From an uncultured Olsenella sp. (GTDB lineage: Bacteria; Actinomycetota; Coriobacteriia; Coriobacteriales; Atopobiaceae), in the NCBI GenBank assembly GCA_900314535.1, contig OMVT01000016.1:1-49648 (forward strand): 49,648 bases of DNA, written 5' to 3'. Every line of letters starts with the position of its first letter. The first letter of the stretch is position 1. Positions 34,903 through 46,341 of this stretch are shown here, one piece after another. The notes under the pieces are model-generated. The model was not told the origin of the DNA and did not search any database. It worked only from the letters and a program-made list of their open reading frames with translations. Position numbers and translations under genes: made by a program.

Positions 34903-36954
34903 CTATGCGTTCCTACCCGTCTCGGCCCTTCTTGATGCAGGTGCCTGGTTTGCCGCAAGCGCAAAGCCGATGCGTCCCCGCATCGTGTCCACATCATGCA
35001 CGGTGACCGCAACCCGCTGGCCCAGACGGTATCTCTTTCCTGACTGCTCGCCCGTGAGCGTCATGCGCGTCTCGTCGTAGTCGAAATACTCGTCGCCGAG
35101 AGACCGTATCGGCACAAGCCCTTCTGCCATCGTGTCGTCGAGCACGACGAAGATGCCGAAGCGCTCGACGCCGTCGACGATGCCCGAGAACGCTTCGCCG
35201 ACATGGCCCTCGAAGAGCTCTGCCATCTTCACGTCCTGCAAGGCATGCGCCGCAGCATCGGCTACGCGCTCCTTGTCGGAGCAGTCGCGGCAGAGCTGGG
35301 GCAGCGCATGCGCCCCTTCGGCGAGCTTCGGGAGCTTCCCCTCGAGATAGGCCTTGAGCGCCCTGTGTACGGTGTCATCCGGATAGCGGCGGATCGGCGA
35401 GGTGAAGTGGCAGTAGGCCGCCGTCCCGAGCGCGAAGTGCCCCTCGTTGTGGTCGAGATAGATGGCTCGCTTCTGCGCACGGAGGAGCATCGTCGAGACA
35501 AGGTAGGCAGAAGGCGTCTTTTCCGAGCGTGCCAGCACAGCCTGCATCGCATGGGGATTGCCGGTCTCGAAGGCAAGCACCTCGTCTGAGCTCCGGAAGA
35601 GGTCGAGCTCCTTGAATATGGGGACAAGCGCCTCGAGATTCTCCTCGGAGGGTGCCTCATGCACACGGTAGGCGCAGGGTGCCTCGCGGTCGGAGAGGAT
35701 CTTGGCAATCGACTCATTTGCAAGAAGCATCGCTTCCTCGACAAGCGAGGTCGCCCGCGTCTTCTCGCGGATCAGGACACCGGTCGGCGTGCCGTCCTTG
35801 TCGAGTGCCACCTTCGCCTCGCGCGACGGGAAATCGAGCGCGCCCCTCTTCTCGCGAATCTTGATGCGGTGACGCGCCACCTCGTCGAGCACGGTCAGGC
35901 TCTCCTTCACCGCCTCGCGCGAGATGGCCTCGCAGGGAAGCTCCTCTCCCGTCTCCAAGAAGCGCTCGACCTCGTCGTAGGAGAAGCGTGCGCAGCTTCT
36001 GATGGCAGCCTCCATGGGCGTGGCCGAGACGACCTCGCCCTTGCTCGTGAGCTCCATCTTCACAGCCATCGCAAGCCGGTCCTCGTGGGGCACAAGCGAG
36101 CAGACGCCGTTCGAGATGGCCTCAGGAAGCATCGGGATCACGCGGTCCGCCAGATAGACCGAGCAGGTGCGCTGCTGCGCCTCGTTGTCGAGGGGAGAGC
36201 CCGGACGCACATAGTGCGTGACGTCGGCGATTGCGACGAGGAGCTCGAAGCCCTGCCCTGTCCTTTTGCCGAAGACCGCATCATCGAAGTCCTTTGCATC
36301 GGCAGGATCGATTGTGACAAGCGGGATATCCCTCAGGTCCTTGCGGTATCTGTCCTGTGCAAGCGCCTCTGTGACGCCCGGCACGAGACCCTCCGCTTCC
36401 TTGAGCACCGGAGCGGGGAACTCGTCCGGCAGGTCAAAGGAGGCAAGGACCGACTCCATGCCCATATCGAGGCCTGCGGGAGAGCCTATCCTGCGCTCGA
36501 TTGTCGCCGTGCCGGAGACGCCACGAGACGGATATTCGAGGATGCGCACACGCACGATGTCCCCGTCATGCACGCCGAGCTTTCGGTCCGAGCGGTCCTC
36601 AGGGACCATGAAGAAGTCATGGCTCACGCGGATATCGAGCGGCACGAGGGCACGGAGCGGCCCCGCCTCCTCATAGCGCGCAAGGAGCGTCTTCGTCCCG
36701 CGCTCGAGCACGCTCCTCACAATGGCCTGGCGCTCGCCGCCCTTTGCCGGCACGAGCGAGACGGCCACCTTGTCGCCGTTCATCGCCTCATGGAGGCCTC
36801 CATGGGCGACACGGAATGTCCCTTCCTGGCAGACGACGCGGGCCCTTCCCCCTTCATGGATATGCAGGGTGCCTGTCGCTGTGGGCTGGGGCTTGTGCCC
36901 CCTGTCGCGTCCGTATCTCCTGCCTTTCTTCGGCCTGCGCTTTGCGTGCGACAT
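34903..36954 (-). CDS. rnr: Ribonuclease R
   Basis: 683 residues. Order: N-terminal cold-shock domains (about 30-190), the RNB catalytic domain (about 200-560) with DPADAKDFDDAVF supplying the Asp residues for Mg2+, and an S1 domain (about 590-670, GIVDGVERFGIFVVL). A Lys/Arg-rich N-terminal tail is present. It degrades structured RNA 3' to 5' and cooperates with tmRNA in degrading defective mRNA. ATG 36954 has AGGAGG upstream. It lies upstream of the TPR and smpB genes, consistent with a shared quality-control operon. Confidence 0.96.
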   Translation of the reverse strand: MSHAKRRPKKGRRYGRDRGHKPQPTATGTLHIHEGGRARVVCQEGTFRVAHGGLHEAMNGDKVAVSLVPAKGGERQAIVRSVLERGTKTLLARYEEAGPLRALVPLDIRVSHDFFMVPEDRSDRKLGVHDGDIVRVRILEYPSRGVSGTATIERRIGSPAGLDMGMESVLASFDLPDEFPAPVLKEAEGLVPGVTEALAQDRYRKDLRDIPLVTIDPADAKDFDDAVFGKRTGQGFELLVAIADVTHYVRPGSPLDNEAQQRTCSVYLADRVIPMLPEAISNGVCSLVPHEDRLAMAVKMELTSKGEVVSATPMEAAIRSCARFSYDEVERFLETGEELPCEAISREAVKESLTVLDEVARHRIKIREKRGALDFPSREAKVALDKDGTPTGVLIREKTRATSLVEEAMLLANESIAKILSDREAPCAYRVHEAPSEENLEALVPIFKELDLFRSSDEVLAFETGNPHAMQAVLARSEKTPSAYLVSTMLLRAQKRAIYLDHNEGHFALGTAAYCHFTSPIRRYPDDTVHRALKAYLEGKLPKLAEGAHALPQLCRDCSDKERVADAAAHALQDVKMAELFEGHVGEAFSGIVDGVERFGIFVVLDDTMAEGLVPIRSLGDEYFDYDETRMTLTGEQSGKRYRLGQRVAVTVHDVDTMRGRIGFALAANQAPASRRAETGRNA

Positions 36955-36976
36955 GAGTCCTCCTCGAGACAAGAGC

Positions 36977-37010
36977 ATGGGGGCAGCACGCTCATGCGTG
37001 CCACCCCCAT
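36977..37010 (-). terminator. Terminator after ftsX
   Basis: ATGGGGG...GCACGC (36977-36991) pairs with GCGTGC...CCCCCAT (36996-37010), with two mismatched positions. The T-tract is short, so some read-through into rnr is likely. Confidence 0.6.
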
Positions 37011-37041
37011 ACTAGACCAACAAAATGCTTTGCGCCTGGCG

Positions 37042-37974
37042 CTAGACGTTCAGGTAGCGCCTCATTGCGATGGCGGAGCCGAAGAGGCCGATTGCCACGC
37101 CGACGATGATGAGCAGGCCATAGGTCTGCGCAATGACGGCAGGCTGCAGGTTGAACGAGAGGAACGCCACCTGCTCCTGGAGACGCGGCAGGATGTTCGT
37201 GATGACGGCCTGGAGCGCACAGATTGCGAGCAGGGCGCCGATGAGTGCCTCGATAGCGCCCTCGGCGACGAAAGGCCCACGGATGAAGCCGTTCGAGGCG
37301 CCGACGAGGCGCTCGATGCCGATCTCGCGGCGGCGTGCCGAGATGGAGAGGCGAATCGTGTTGTTGATGAAGACGAAGGCGACAAACGTCAGCAGCACGA
37401 CAAGCACGATTGCGATGATACGGATGTAGGACGTGACCGTGAACAGGCGCTCGACCGTCTCGCGTCCGTACTGGACCGAGTTGGCCGGATCGGAATCGTC
37501 AGCGACGGAGGCGAAGTCGGAATCGTCGATGAGCCTGTTCGCGACGTTCTCGACCTCCTGCGGATCGTTGAGCTTGATCACAAGCGATGCAGGAACCGGG
37601 TTCGTGCCGTCGAGTGCCGCAACAGCGTCCTCGGCGTTCTTGTTCGACATCGTGGCTTTGTATTCCTCGAGAGCCTCGTCCTTGCTCTTGTAGGTGACAG
37701 ACTCGACGTTGTCCCAGCCCTCGATCTTCGTCTGGAGGGCATCGATGGCGTCCTGGGATGCGTCATCTGCGAGGTAGGCCTGAATCGTGACCTTGTCCTC
37801 GACGTTGCCGACCATGTTGTCGACAAGGGCAGACAGGAACACGAACGTGCCGATGATGAAGAGCGACAGGAAGATCGTGACGATAGCGCCGAACGTGGTG
37901 CCGAAGTTGCGCTTGAAGTGGTGCATGGCCTCACGCAGCGAATAGCCGATATTAGATGGTGCCATAGTTGCCAT
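37042..37974 (-). CDS. ftsX: Cell division protein FtsX
   Basis: 310 residues: a cytoplasmic start, a first helix (about 24-45), an extracellular domain (about 50-180) rich in Asp, then three helices (near 190-220, 235-260, 280-305). SARRREIGIERLVGASNGFIRGPF is the FtsX coupling loop. Together with FtsE it activates peptidoglycan hydrolases at division. It overlaps the ftsE end: ATG 37974 (or ATG 37965, three codons later with AGGAGG 11 bases upstream) lies inside the last codons of ftsE. A terminator hairpin follows. Confidence 0.95.
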   Translation of the reverse strand: MATMAPSNIGYSLREAMHHFKRNFGTTFGAIVTIFLSLFIIGTFVFLSALVDNMVGNVEDKVTIQAYLADDASQDAIDALQTKIEGWDNVESVTYKSKDEALEEYKATMSNKNAEDAVAALDGTNPVPASLVIKLNDPQEVENVANRLIDDSDFASVADDSDPANSVQYGRETVERLFTVTSYIRIIAIVLVVLLTFVAFVFINNTIRLSISARRREIGIERLVGASNGFIRGPFVAEGAIEALIGALLAICALQAVITNILPRLQEQVAFLSFNLQPAVIAQTYGLLIIVGVAIGLFGSAIAMRRYLNV

Positions 37975-39184
37975 AGCCTCCTCTCTCCTGGTCGCGCACG
38001 ACGTGGCCGCCCTCGAGGGCGATGACGCGGCGGCGCATGGAGTCCACCATCTCGCGGTCATGGGTGGCCATGACAACGGTGGTGCCGGTGCGGTTGATGC
38101 GGTCGAGCAGCTTCATGATGCCAAGCGAGATGGCCGGATCGAGGTTGCCGGTCGGCTCGTCGCAGACAAGCAGCGGCGGCCTGTTGACCATGGCGCGGGC
38201 GACAGCGACACGCTGCTGCTCGCCGCCGGAAAGCTGGTCCGGATAGTTGTCCATCTTGTCCTGGAGACCCACCAGGCGCAGCACCTCAGGCACCTGGGCC
38301 TTGATGACGGACTTGGGCTTGCCGATGGCCTCGAGAGCGAAGGCGACATTCTCGTAGGTCGTCTTGTCCGGCAGCAGCTTGAAGTCCTGGAAGACGCAGC
38401 CGATCTGGCGGCGCAGGTACGGGACCTTCCAGTTGCGCATCGTCGTGAGGTCCTGGCCTGCGACCATGACCTTGCCCTTCGTTGCCTTGAGCTCGCGGGT
38501 AATGAGCTTGATGAACGTGGACTTGCCCGATCCGGAGTGTCCGACGATGAAGACGAACTCGCCCGGATAGATGTCGACGCTCACATCTTCGAGGGCCGGC
38601 TTGTTCGGCTGGGCCTTGTAGATGAGCGTGACATTGCGGTAGGAGATTGTCGGCGTTCCCTCATGCGGGACCTGGGGCATGCCATTCGAGGAAAGGCCTG
38701 CGTAGGACGTGATGCCGTCGTCGTCTGCATCAGAGGACTGCACAATGCCAGCGCTCTGCTGCGTCGGATGCTCGACGGAAGGGACGGTGAAGACAGACGT
38801 CGAGGATGGCTGCGCCTGCGGCGCGGGCGCTGCCTCGGGTGCAGGGGCGGCAGTCCTTGCCGGTGCCGGCTCGTCGAAATCGTCGATGGCGCCCGGGGTA
38901 TCGAGGTCGTCGAGATCGTCGTCGATGTCTGCCGGCGCAGCTGCCTCATCCTGTGCCTGCGGTGCAGCTGCTGCCTTCTCGGCGACGCTTGCATAGATGG
39001 ACTGCATGACGGAGGACTCCTCGTCGAGAGGCTCTCCATTGTCTGCGTCTTGCGATGTCACATCCTGATATGCGCCCGCAGAAGCGGGCTCGTCTTCTGG
39101 TGTAGGAGCGCTCGTCTGCAGGGCGCCGGTGTCTTCCAGCTCTTCATTCCCCTGCCGCTCCCGACTGCGAAAGTGATTGGCCAC
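37952..39184 (-). CDS. ftsE: Cell division ATP-binding protein FtsE with long acidic N-terminal extension
   Basis: 410 residues against about 225-230 in typical FtsE. Residues 180-410 are a complete ABC domain: Walker A GHSGSGKST near 215, FQDFKLLPDKTTYENV, signature LSGGEQQR, Walker B VCDEPTGNLDP and VVMATHDREMV. The first 178 residues have no recognised fold: rich in Ala, Pro, Glu, Asp and Ser, with DDDLDDLDTP, a patch of AP repeats and no membrane helix. The GTG at 39184 has AGGAG 6 bases upstream. The upstream reading frame remains open but lacks a ribosome site. It drives FtsX at the septum. Confidence 0.93.
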   Translation of the reverse strand: MANHFRSRERQGNEELEDTGALQTSAPTPEDEPASAGAYQDVTSQDADNGEPLDEESSVMQSIYASVAEKAAAAPQAQDEAAAPADIDDDLDDLDTPGAIDDFDEPAPARTAAPAPEAAPAPQAQPSSTSVFTVPSVEHPTQQSAGIVQSSDADDDGITSYAGLSSNGMPQVPHEGTPTISYRNVTLIYKAQPNKPALEDVSVDIYPGEFVFIVGHSGSGKSTFIKLITRELKATKGKVMVAGQDLTTMRNWKVPYLRRQIGCVFQDFKLLPDKTTYENVAFALEAIGKPKSVIKAQVPEVLRLVGLQDKMDNYPDQLSGGEQQRVAVARAMVNRPPLLVCDEPTGNLDPAISLGIMKLLDRINRTGTTVVMATHDREMVDSMRRRVIALEGGHVVRDQERGGYGNYGTI

Positions 39185-39253
39185 AGAAGCTCCTTCTCTT
39201 TCCTGTATGCACGAATCAGCGGACAGATTGATTTGAAAATCATAGCAAGCATA

Positions 39254-39277
39254 GCGTCTGCAGCAGGCTGCAGACGC
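39254..39277. other. Perfect 10-bp hairpin upstream of ftsE
   Basis: GCGTCTGCAG (39254-39263) pairs with CTGCAGACGC (39268-39277) around CAGG. There is no T-tract; it could be an operator dyad for ftsEX or a second stop for the transketolase unit. Confidence 0.45.
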
Positions 39278-39315
39278 CATGAGCCCTGAAAAACGCACGA
39301 TTAGCTCAGGACGCT

Positions 39316-39345
39316 GAAGCAGGACTCAAAGCAAAGCCCTGCTTC
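39316..39345 (-). terminator. Possible terminator after the transketolase genes
   Basis: GAAGCAGG (39316-39323) pairs with CCTGCTTC (39338-39345), 21 bases after the stop. Weak T-tract. Confidence 0.5.
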
Positions 39346-39366
39346 TATCAAAGATGTTGCAAAGAC

Positions 39367-40296
39367 CTAACGGCCGAGCGCCTTCTTCACCTCTTGCGCA
39401 ATGCCCTCTCCGTCGAGGCCGAAGTGATGGAGCAGCACATCGCCGTTTGCCGAGGTGCCGAAGGTTTTCATGCCGACGCGGTGGCAGGGCACCGGCAGCT
39501 TCTCGCCGAGGAGCTCTGCTATGGCCGAGCCGACGCCTCCATAGACCGAGTGCTCTTCGCAGGTCACGACATGGCCCGTCTTGGATGCGGAAGCGAGGAT
39601 CGTCTCCTCGTCGAGCGGCTTCACGGAGAAGATGTCGAGGACCTCTGCCGAGATGCCATCCTGCTCGAGGAGGTCTGCCGCAGCGAGTGCCTGCGAGACC
39701 TCGACGCCGGCAGCGGCAATCGTCACATCGGTGCCTTCGCGCACGACGCCTGCGAAGGGAAGGCCGCCTACAAACGTCTCATCGTAGACGAGGGGCACCT
39801 TGTGGCGGCCGAGACGCACATAGACCGGACCCGGCGTCTTCGCGGCAAGGCGCAGCGCTGCCTTTGCAGCCCAGTAGTCTGCCGGCACGAGCACGCGCAT
39901 GTTCGGAAGGACGCGCATGAGCGTGATGTCCTCGAGCATCTGGTGCGTCGCGCCATCCTCGCCGACCGTGATGCCGGCGTGCGTCGGGCAGATCTTCACG
40001 TCGAGGTTCGAATCGCAGACCGTGTTCCTGATCTGGTCGTAGCAGCGTCCGGTGCCGAAGACGGCAAAGGAGCCGGTGAAGACCGTGCGGCCGGCAAGTG
40101 CGAGGCCTGCTGCCACATCGATCATGTCCTGCTCGGCGATGCCCACATCGACAAGGCGGTCAGGATCGTAGGCACCGAGCTGGGCCGTCTTCGTCGAGCC
40201 TGCCAGGTCGGCGTCGACCGCCATCACATCGAGGCCTTCCTTCACAAGCTCGATGAGCGTCTCTCCGAATGCCTCGCGGGTCGCTCTTCTAGTCAT
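39367..40296 (-). CDS. Transketolase, C-terminal subunit
   Basis: 309 residues carrying the pyrimidine-binding (about 5-180) and C-terminal (about 190-305) transketolase domains. It contains VDVGIAEQDMIDVAAGLA, the catalytic Glu of the thiamine diphosphate site in GIAEQ, and FGTSANGDVLLHHFGLDGEG at the end. It pairs with the N-terminal subunit, encoded by the preceding gene with an 8-base overlap, to move two-carbon units between sugar phosphates. Split transketolases are common in anaerobes and archaea. Confidence 0.95.
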   Translation of the reverse strand: MTRRATREAFGETLIELVKEGLDVMAVDADLAGSTKTAQLGAYDPDRLVDVGIAEQDMIDVAAGLALAGRTVFTGSFAVFGTGRCYDQIRNTVCDSNLDVKICPTHAGITVGEDGATHQMLEDITLMRVLPNMRVLVPADYWAAKAALRLAAKTPGPVYVRLGRHKVPLVYDETFVGGLPFAGVVREGTDVTIAAAGVEVSQALAAADLLEQDGISAEVLDIFSVKPLDEETILASASKTGHVVTCEEHSVYGGVGSAIAELLGEKLPVPCHRVGMKTFGTSANGDVLLHHFGLDGEGIAQEVKKALGR

Positions 40297-41188
40297 TTGC
40301 GGCCTCCTTCAGAAGCTCGGCGCGTGCAGCCTCGAGCTCAGCCAGGGCCTGTGCCCCCTGCTCGGCGCTCGGCGCATTGCCATGCCAGCCTACCTGGTTC
40401 TCCATGTAGGAGACGCCCTTGCCCTTAATCGTGTGGCAGATGATGACAGAAGGCTGGTCCTCGACGGCAAGCGCGTTCTTCACAGCTGCCTCGAGCGCCT
40501 CGATATCGTGTCCGTCTGCCTCCTGCACATGCCAGCCGAAGGCACGGAACTTCGCCGGCACATCGCCGAGCGTGCAGACCGTGTCGACAGGGCCATCGAT
40601 CTGAAGGCCATTGAGGTCGACGAAGACGCAGAGGTTTCCGAGCTTCCTGTGGGCAGCAAACATCGCTGCCTCCCAGTTCTGGCCCTCCTGGAGCTCGCCG
40701 TCGCCGGTGAGCGCGAAGACATGGCGAAGAGGGGCACCCTTCTTCTCGGCGTCAAGCCTGAAGCCAAGGGCAGCGCCCGATGCGACCGACATGCCCTGGC
40801 CGAGAGATCCTGTGCAGACCTCGATGCCCGGGCAGAGCTTCGAATCGGGATGTCCCTGCAGGATGCTTCCAAGCTTCCTGATCGAGAGCATCTCGTCATC
40901 CGTGATCCAGCCAAGCTGGTGGATGATGCCGTAAAGGGCAGGGGCTGCATGGCCCTTCGAAAGGATGAAGAAGTCGCGGCCGTCCCACTTCGGGTCCTTC
41001 GGGTCATAGTTCATGAGGCCCGAGAAGTAGAGGACCGAGAGGATATCCGTTGCGGAGAGCGATCCTCCCGGATGTCCCGACCCGGCCTCGGTCAGCATCT
41101 GTACGATATCGTGGCGGACTGCATTCGCCACGAGCTCTATCTCGTGCGTCGAGCAGTGCGGCGCCCTGCTCTCGCATTCCTTCGTCAT
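40289..41188 (-). CDS. Transketolase, N-terminal subunit
   Basis: 299 residues with the thiamine-diphosphate binding signature: GSGHPGGSLSATDIL, the GDG...N motif TGDGELQEGQNWEA near 165-178, and CHTIKGKGVSYMEN late in the chain. It overlaps the C-terminal subunit gene by 8 bases, so the two are made together. ATG 41188 has GGGAG 4 bases upstream. The pair supplies ribose-5-phosphate and erythrose-4-phosphate in the pentose phosphate network. Confidence 0.95.
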   Translation of the reverse strand: MTKECESRAPHCSTHEIELVANAVRHDIVQMLTEAGSGHPGGSLSATDILSVLYFSGLMNYDPKDPKWDGRDFFILSKGHAAPALYGIIHQLGWITDDEMLSIRKLGSILQGHPDSKLCPGIEVCTGSLGQGMSVASGAALGFRLDAEKKGAPLRHVFALTGDGELQEGQNWEAAMFAAHRKLGNLCVFVDLNGLQIDGPVDTVCTLGDVPAKFRAFGWHVQEADGHDIEALEAAVKNALAVEDQPSVIICHTIKGKGVSYMENQVGWHGNAPSAEQGAQALAELEAARAELLKEAAND

Positions 41189-41274
41189 AGCGCTCCCGTC
41201 TTTAGGCTTCCTCTGCCCGTTGGGCAGTCCCTTTCATCATATACGCAGGATGCACAGGATGTGTCCATAAGCAA

Positions 41275-41303
41275 GGAGAGCATGGGCAAAACCCATGCTC
41301 TCC
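41275..41303 (-). terminator. Terminator after the yitT-like gene
   Basis: GGAGAGCATGGG (41275-41286) pairs perfectly with CCCATGCTCTCC (41292-41303) around CAAAA. On the minus strand TTGC follows; the T-tract is weak. Confidence 0.75.
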
Positions 41304-41335
41304 CCCGGGCAGGAAACAGAGCGTTTACATAGGGG

Positions 41336-42211
41336 CTAGGCTTCGAGGCTCCTGAACCCCTCGCCGAACACCTCATGGACCTCGGCAATGACGACAATGG
41401 CATCGGGATCGAGCTCTGCCACGATATCCTTGAGCTTCGTCGTCTCCGAACGCCCCATGACGCACATGAGCATGGGCCGCGTCTCGCCGCTGTAGGACCC
41501 CTTGGCAGAAATCTCGGTGCAGCCACGGTTGAGCTCGAAGAGGATAGCCTTCGAGATCGCCTCATAGCGGTTCGAGATGATATAGGCCGCGCGGGCGGAG
41601 CGCGGACCATCGACGACCGCATCGATCGCCTTGCCGCAGATGAACATCGAGATGGCCGCATAGAGCGCGTTCTCGACAGAGAAGACAGGCGCAGAGGCCG
41701 CGACGATCGCACCATCCACGACGATCATCATCGTGCCTATCGCGATGTCTGTCTTCTTCGAGATGAGCTGGACGATGATGTCAGTGCCGCCGGTGTTGCC
41801 GCCCGCCATGAAGACAAGGCCCAGGCCCACGCCCGTGACGACACCGCCCCAGAGAGCGCAGAGCAGGAGCTCCCCTTCGCCGAGCACGGGCACGATGGGC
41901 TGCAGGAGGTCCGTGAAGAAGCCGGAGAGCAGGATTCCTGCCACGGTCTTTGCAAGATAGCGCTTCGAGCCCTGCTTCACGACGAGCGAGAGCAGAAGGA
42001 TGTTCATCGCAATGGTCTGGACACCGACCGGGATATAGATGCCAGCCCTCTGTCCGAGCGCAAACACGATTGTCGCTATGCCTGTGACGCCGCCTGCAGC
42101 AAGGCCATTCGGCAGCTGGAAGGAGTCGAAGCCAAACGCGAAGATGGCGGACCCCACAGCAATCAGAACGACATCGCGTACGATCTCTGCCATCTTCTCG
42201 CGCCTGCTCAT
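41336..42211 (-). CDS. YitT family membrane protein with DUF2179 domain
   Basis: 291 residues. Five or so hydrophobic helices (about 10-195) contain the family segments GGVTGIATIV and FMAGGNTGGTDIIVQ; a cytoplasmic DUF2179 domain (about 205-285) starts AAYIISNRYEAISKAI and includes GSYSGETRPMLMCVM. The function of YitT proteins is unknown. Its ATG overlaps the prfB stop by 4 bases (ATGA), so it is expressed from the secA-prfB operon and ends it at a hairpin. Confidence 0.93.
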   Translation of the reverse strand: MSRREKMAEIVRDVVLIAVGSAIFAFGFDSFQLPNGLAAGGVTGIATIVFALGQRAGIYIPVGVQTIAMNILLLSLVVKQGSKRYLAKTVAGILLSGFFTDLLQPIVPVLGEGELLLCALWGGVVTGVGLGLVFMAGGNTGGTDIIVQLISKKTDIAIGTMMIVVDGAIVAASAPVFSVENALYAAISMFICGKAIDAVVDGPRSARAAYIISNRYEAISKAILFELNRGCTEISAKGSYSGETRPMLMCVMGRSETTKLKDIVAELDPDAIVVIAEVHEVFGEGFRSLEA

Positions 42212-43331
42212 ACCTTCTGTTCCTCCCCTGTCACCCAGCGGTGATAGCCGATGATGAAGGGATCGAGGTCTCCATCATCGAGCACTGATGAAACATTTCC
42301 TGTCTCGACGCCCGTCCGCAGATCCTTGACGAGCTGATAGGGATAGAGCACATAGCTCCTGATCTGGTTGCCGAAGCCGATATCGTGCTTCGGGCCCCTG
42401 AGCTCGTCGATCTGCTGCTCCCGCTTCTGGAGCTCGAGCTCGTAGAGGCGGCTCTTCAGGATCTTCATCGCGAAGGCCTTGTTCTGGAGCTGGCTGCGCT
42501 CGTTCTGGCATGTGACGACCGTGCCGGTCGGGATATGCGTGATGCGGACCGCAGAGTCCGTCGTGTTGACGCCCTGGCCACCGTGTCCCGTGGCGTGGTA
42601 GACATCGATGCGCAGGTCTCCCGGATCGATGTTCACCTCGATATCGTCAGGAAGGACCGGCAGCACCTCGACGCCCGCAAAGGTCGTCTGGCGCCTCTTC
42701 TTCTCGTCTGTCGGCGAGATGCGCACGAGACGGTGCACGCCCTGCTCGGCACGCAGCATCCCGTAGGCGTTCTTGCCGCTCACCGTGAACGTCGCGCGGT
42801 CGATGCCGATGACCTCGGCCTGGGGCGCATCGTTGACCGTGACCTTCCAGCCGCGGCGGTCGCAGTAGCGCAGATACATCTTGAAGAGCATCTCGCACCA
42901 GTCCTGCGCTTCGAGGCCGCCCTGGCCTGGCGTGATCGTGACGATCGCATCGCCGTGATCGAGATCGTCCGTGAACCAGCTCGAGAGCTCGAGCTCGGAA
43001 AGCTCGGATTTCAGCTCTCCTGCAGCAGACGTCGCCTCCTGGCGGAGCTCATCGTCGTCCGTCTCGTCAGCAAGCTCGAGTGCGGCACGTGCATCGCCGA
43101 GCTTCTCTGTAGCCGCATCGATGCCCTTGACGTCCTCCTGTGCAGAAGAGAGCTCAGCCATCGTCTTCTGGGCAGCTGCCGCATCGTCCCAGAAGCCGGG
43201 CTCGGCGCTCTTGTGCTGGAGCGCCTCGACGAGCTCGCGCTTCTGCGCGACATGGAGATAGCCCTCCACCTCGTGCAGGCGCTCCTCGAGGGCGTCAAGC
43301 CCCTCAGCGGTGATCGTAGCCTCGTCTGCCA

Positions 43332-43332
<1 letters not shown>
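42208..43332 (-). CDS. prfB: Peptide chain release factor 2 with SPT in place of SPF
   Basis: 374 residues, uninterrupted. It recognises UGA and UAA and releases the peptide with GGQ (251-253 in HATGHGGQGVN). The codon-recognition tripeptide, SPF in E. coli RF2 (205-207), reads Ser206-Pro207-Thr208 (ISPTDEKKRR); the codon is ACA. The programmed +1 frameshift of many prfB genes, normally after GYL, is absent: residues 24-28 are GYLHV with no TGA. The start shares a base with the secA stop (TAATG), and the gene is coupled to the following yitT-like gene. Confidence 0.95.
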
Positions 43333-46211
<2,879 letters not shown>

Positions 46212-46341
46212 AGCATTCCTTAAGGGTAAAGCGCATTCGCCACCGGCGGCGTATGCGCAGCATGCACACGACCAACACTGTATCCGATATCAGGACAACT
46301 CTTTCCCGCCATCCACCATATCATCAAAAGTGCACCGCCTT

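Noticed and set aside
35659..38025. A 788-codon plus-strand open frame across rnr and ftsX
   Set aside because: It spans two well-supported minus-strand genes and their intergenic terminator; the translation shows no family motifs.
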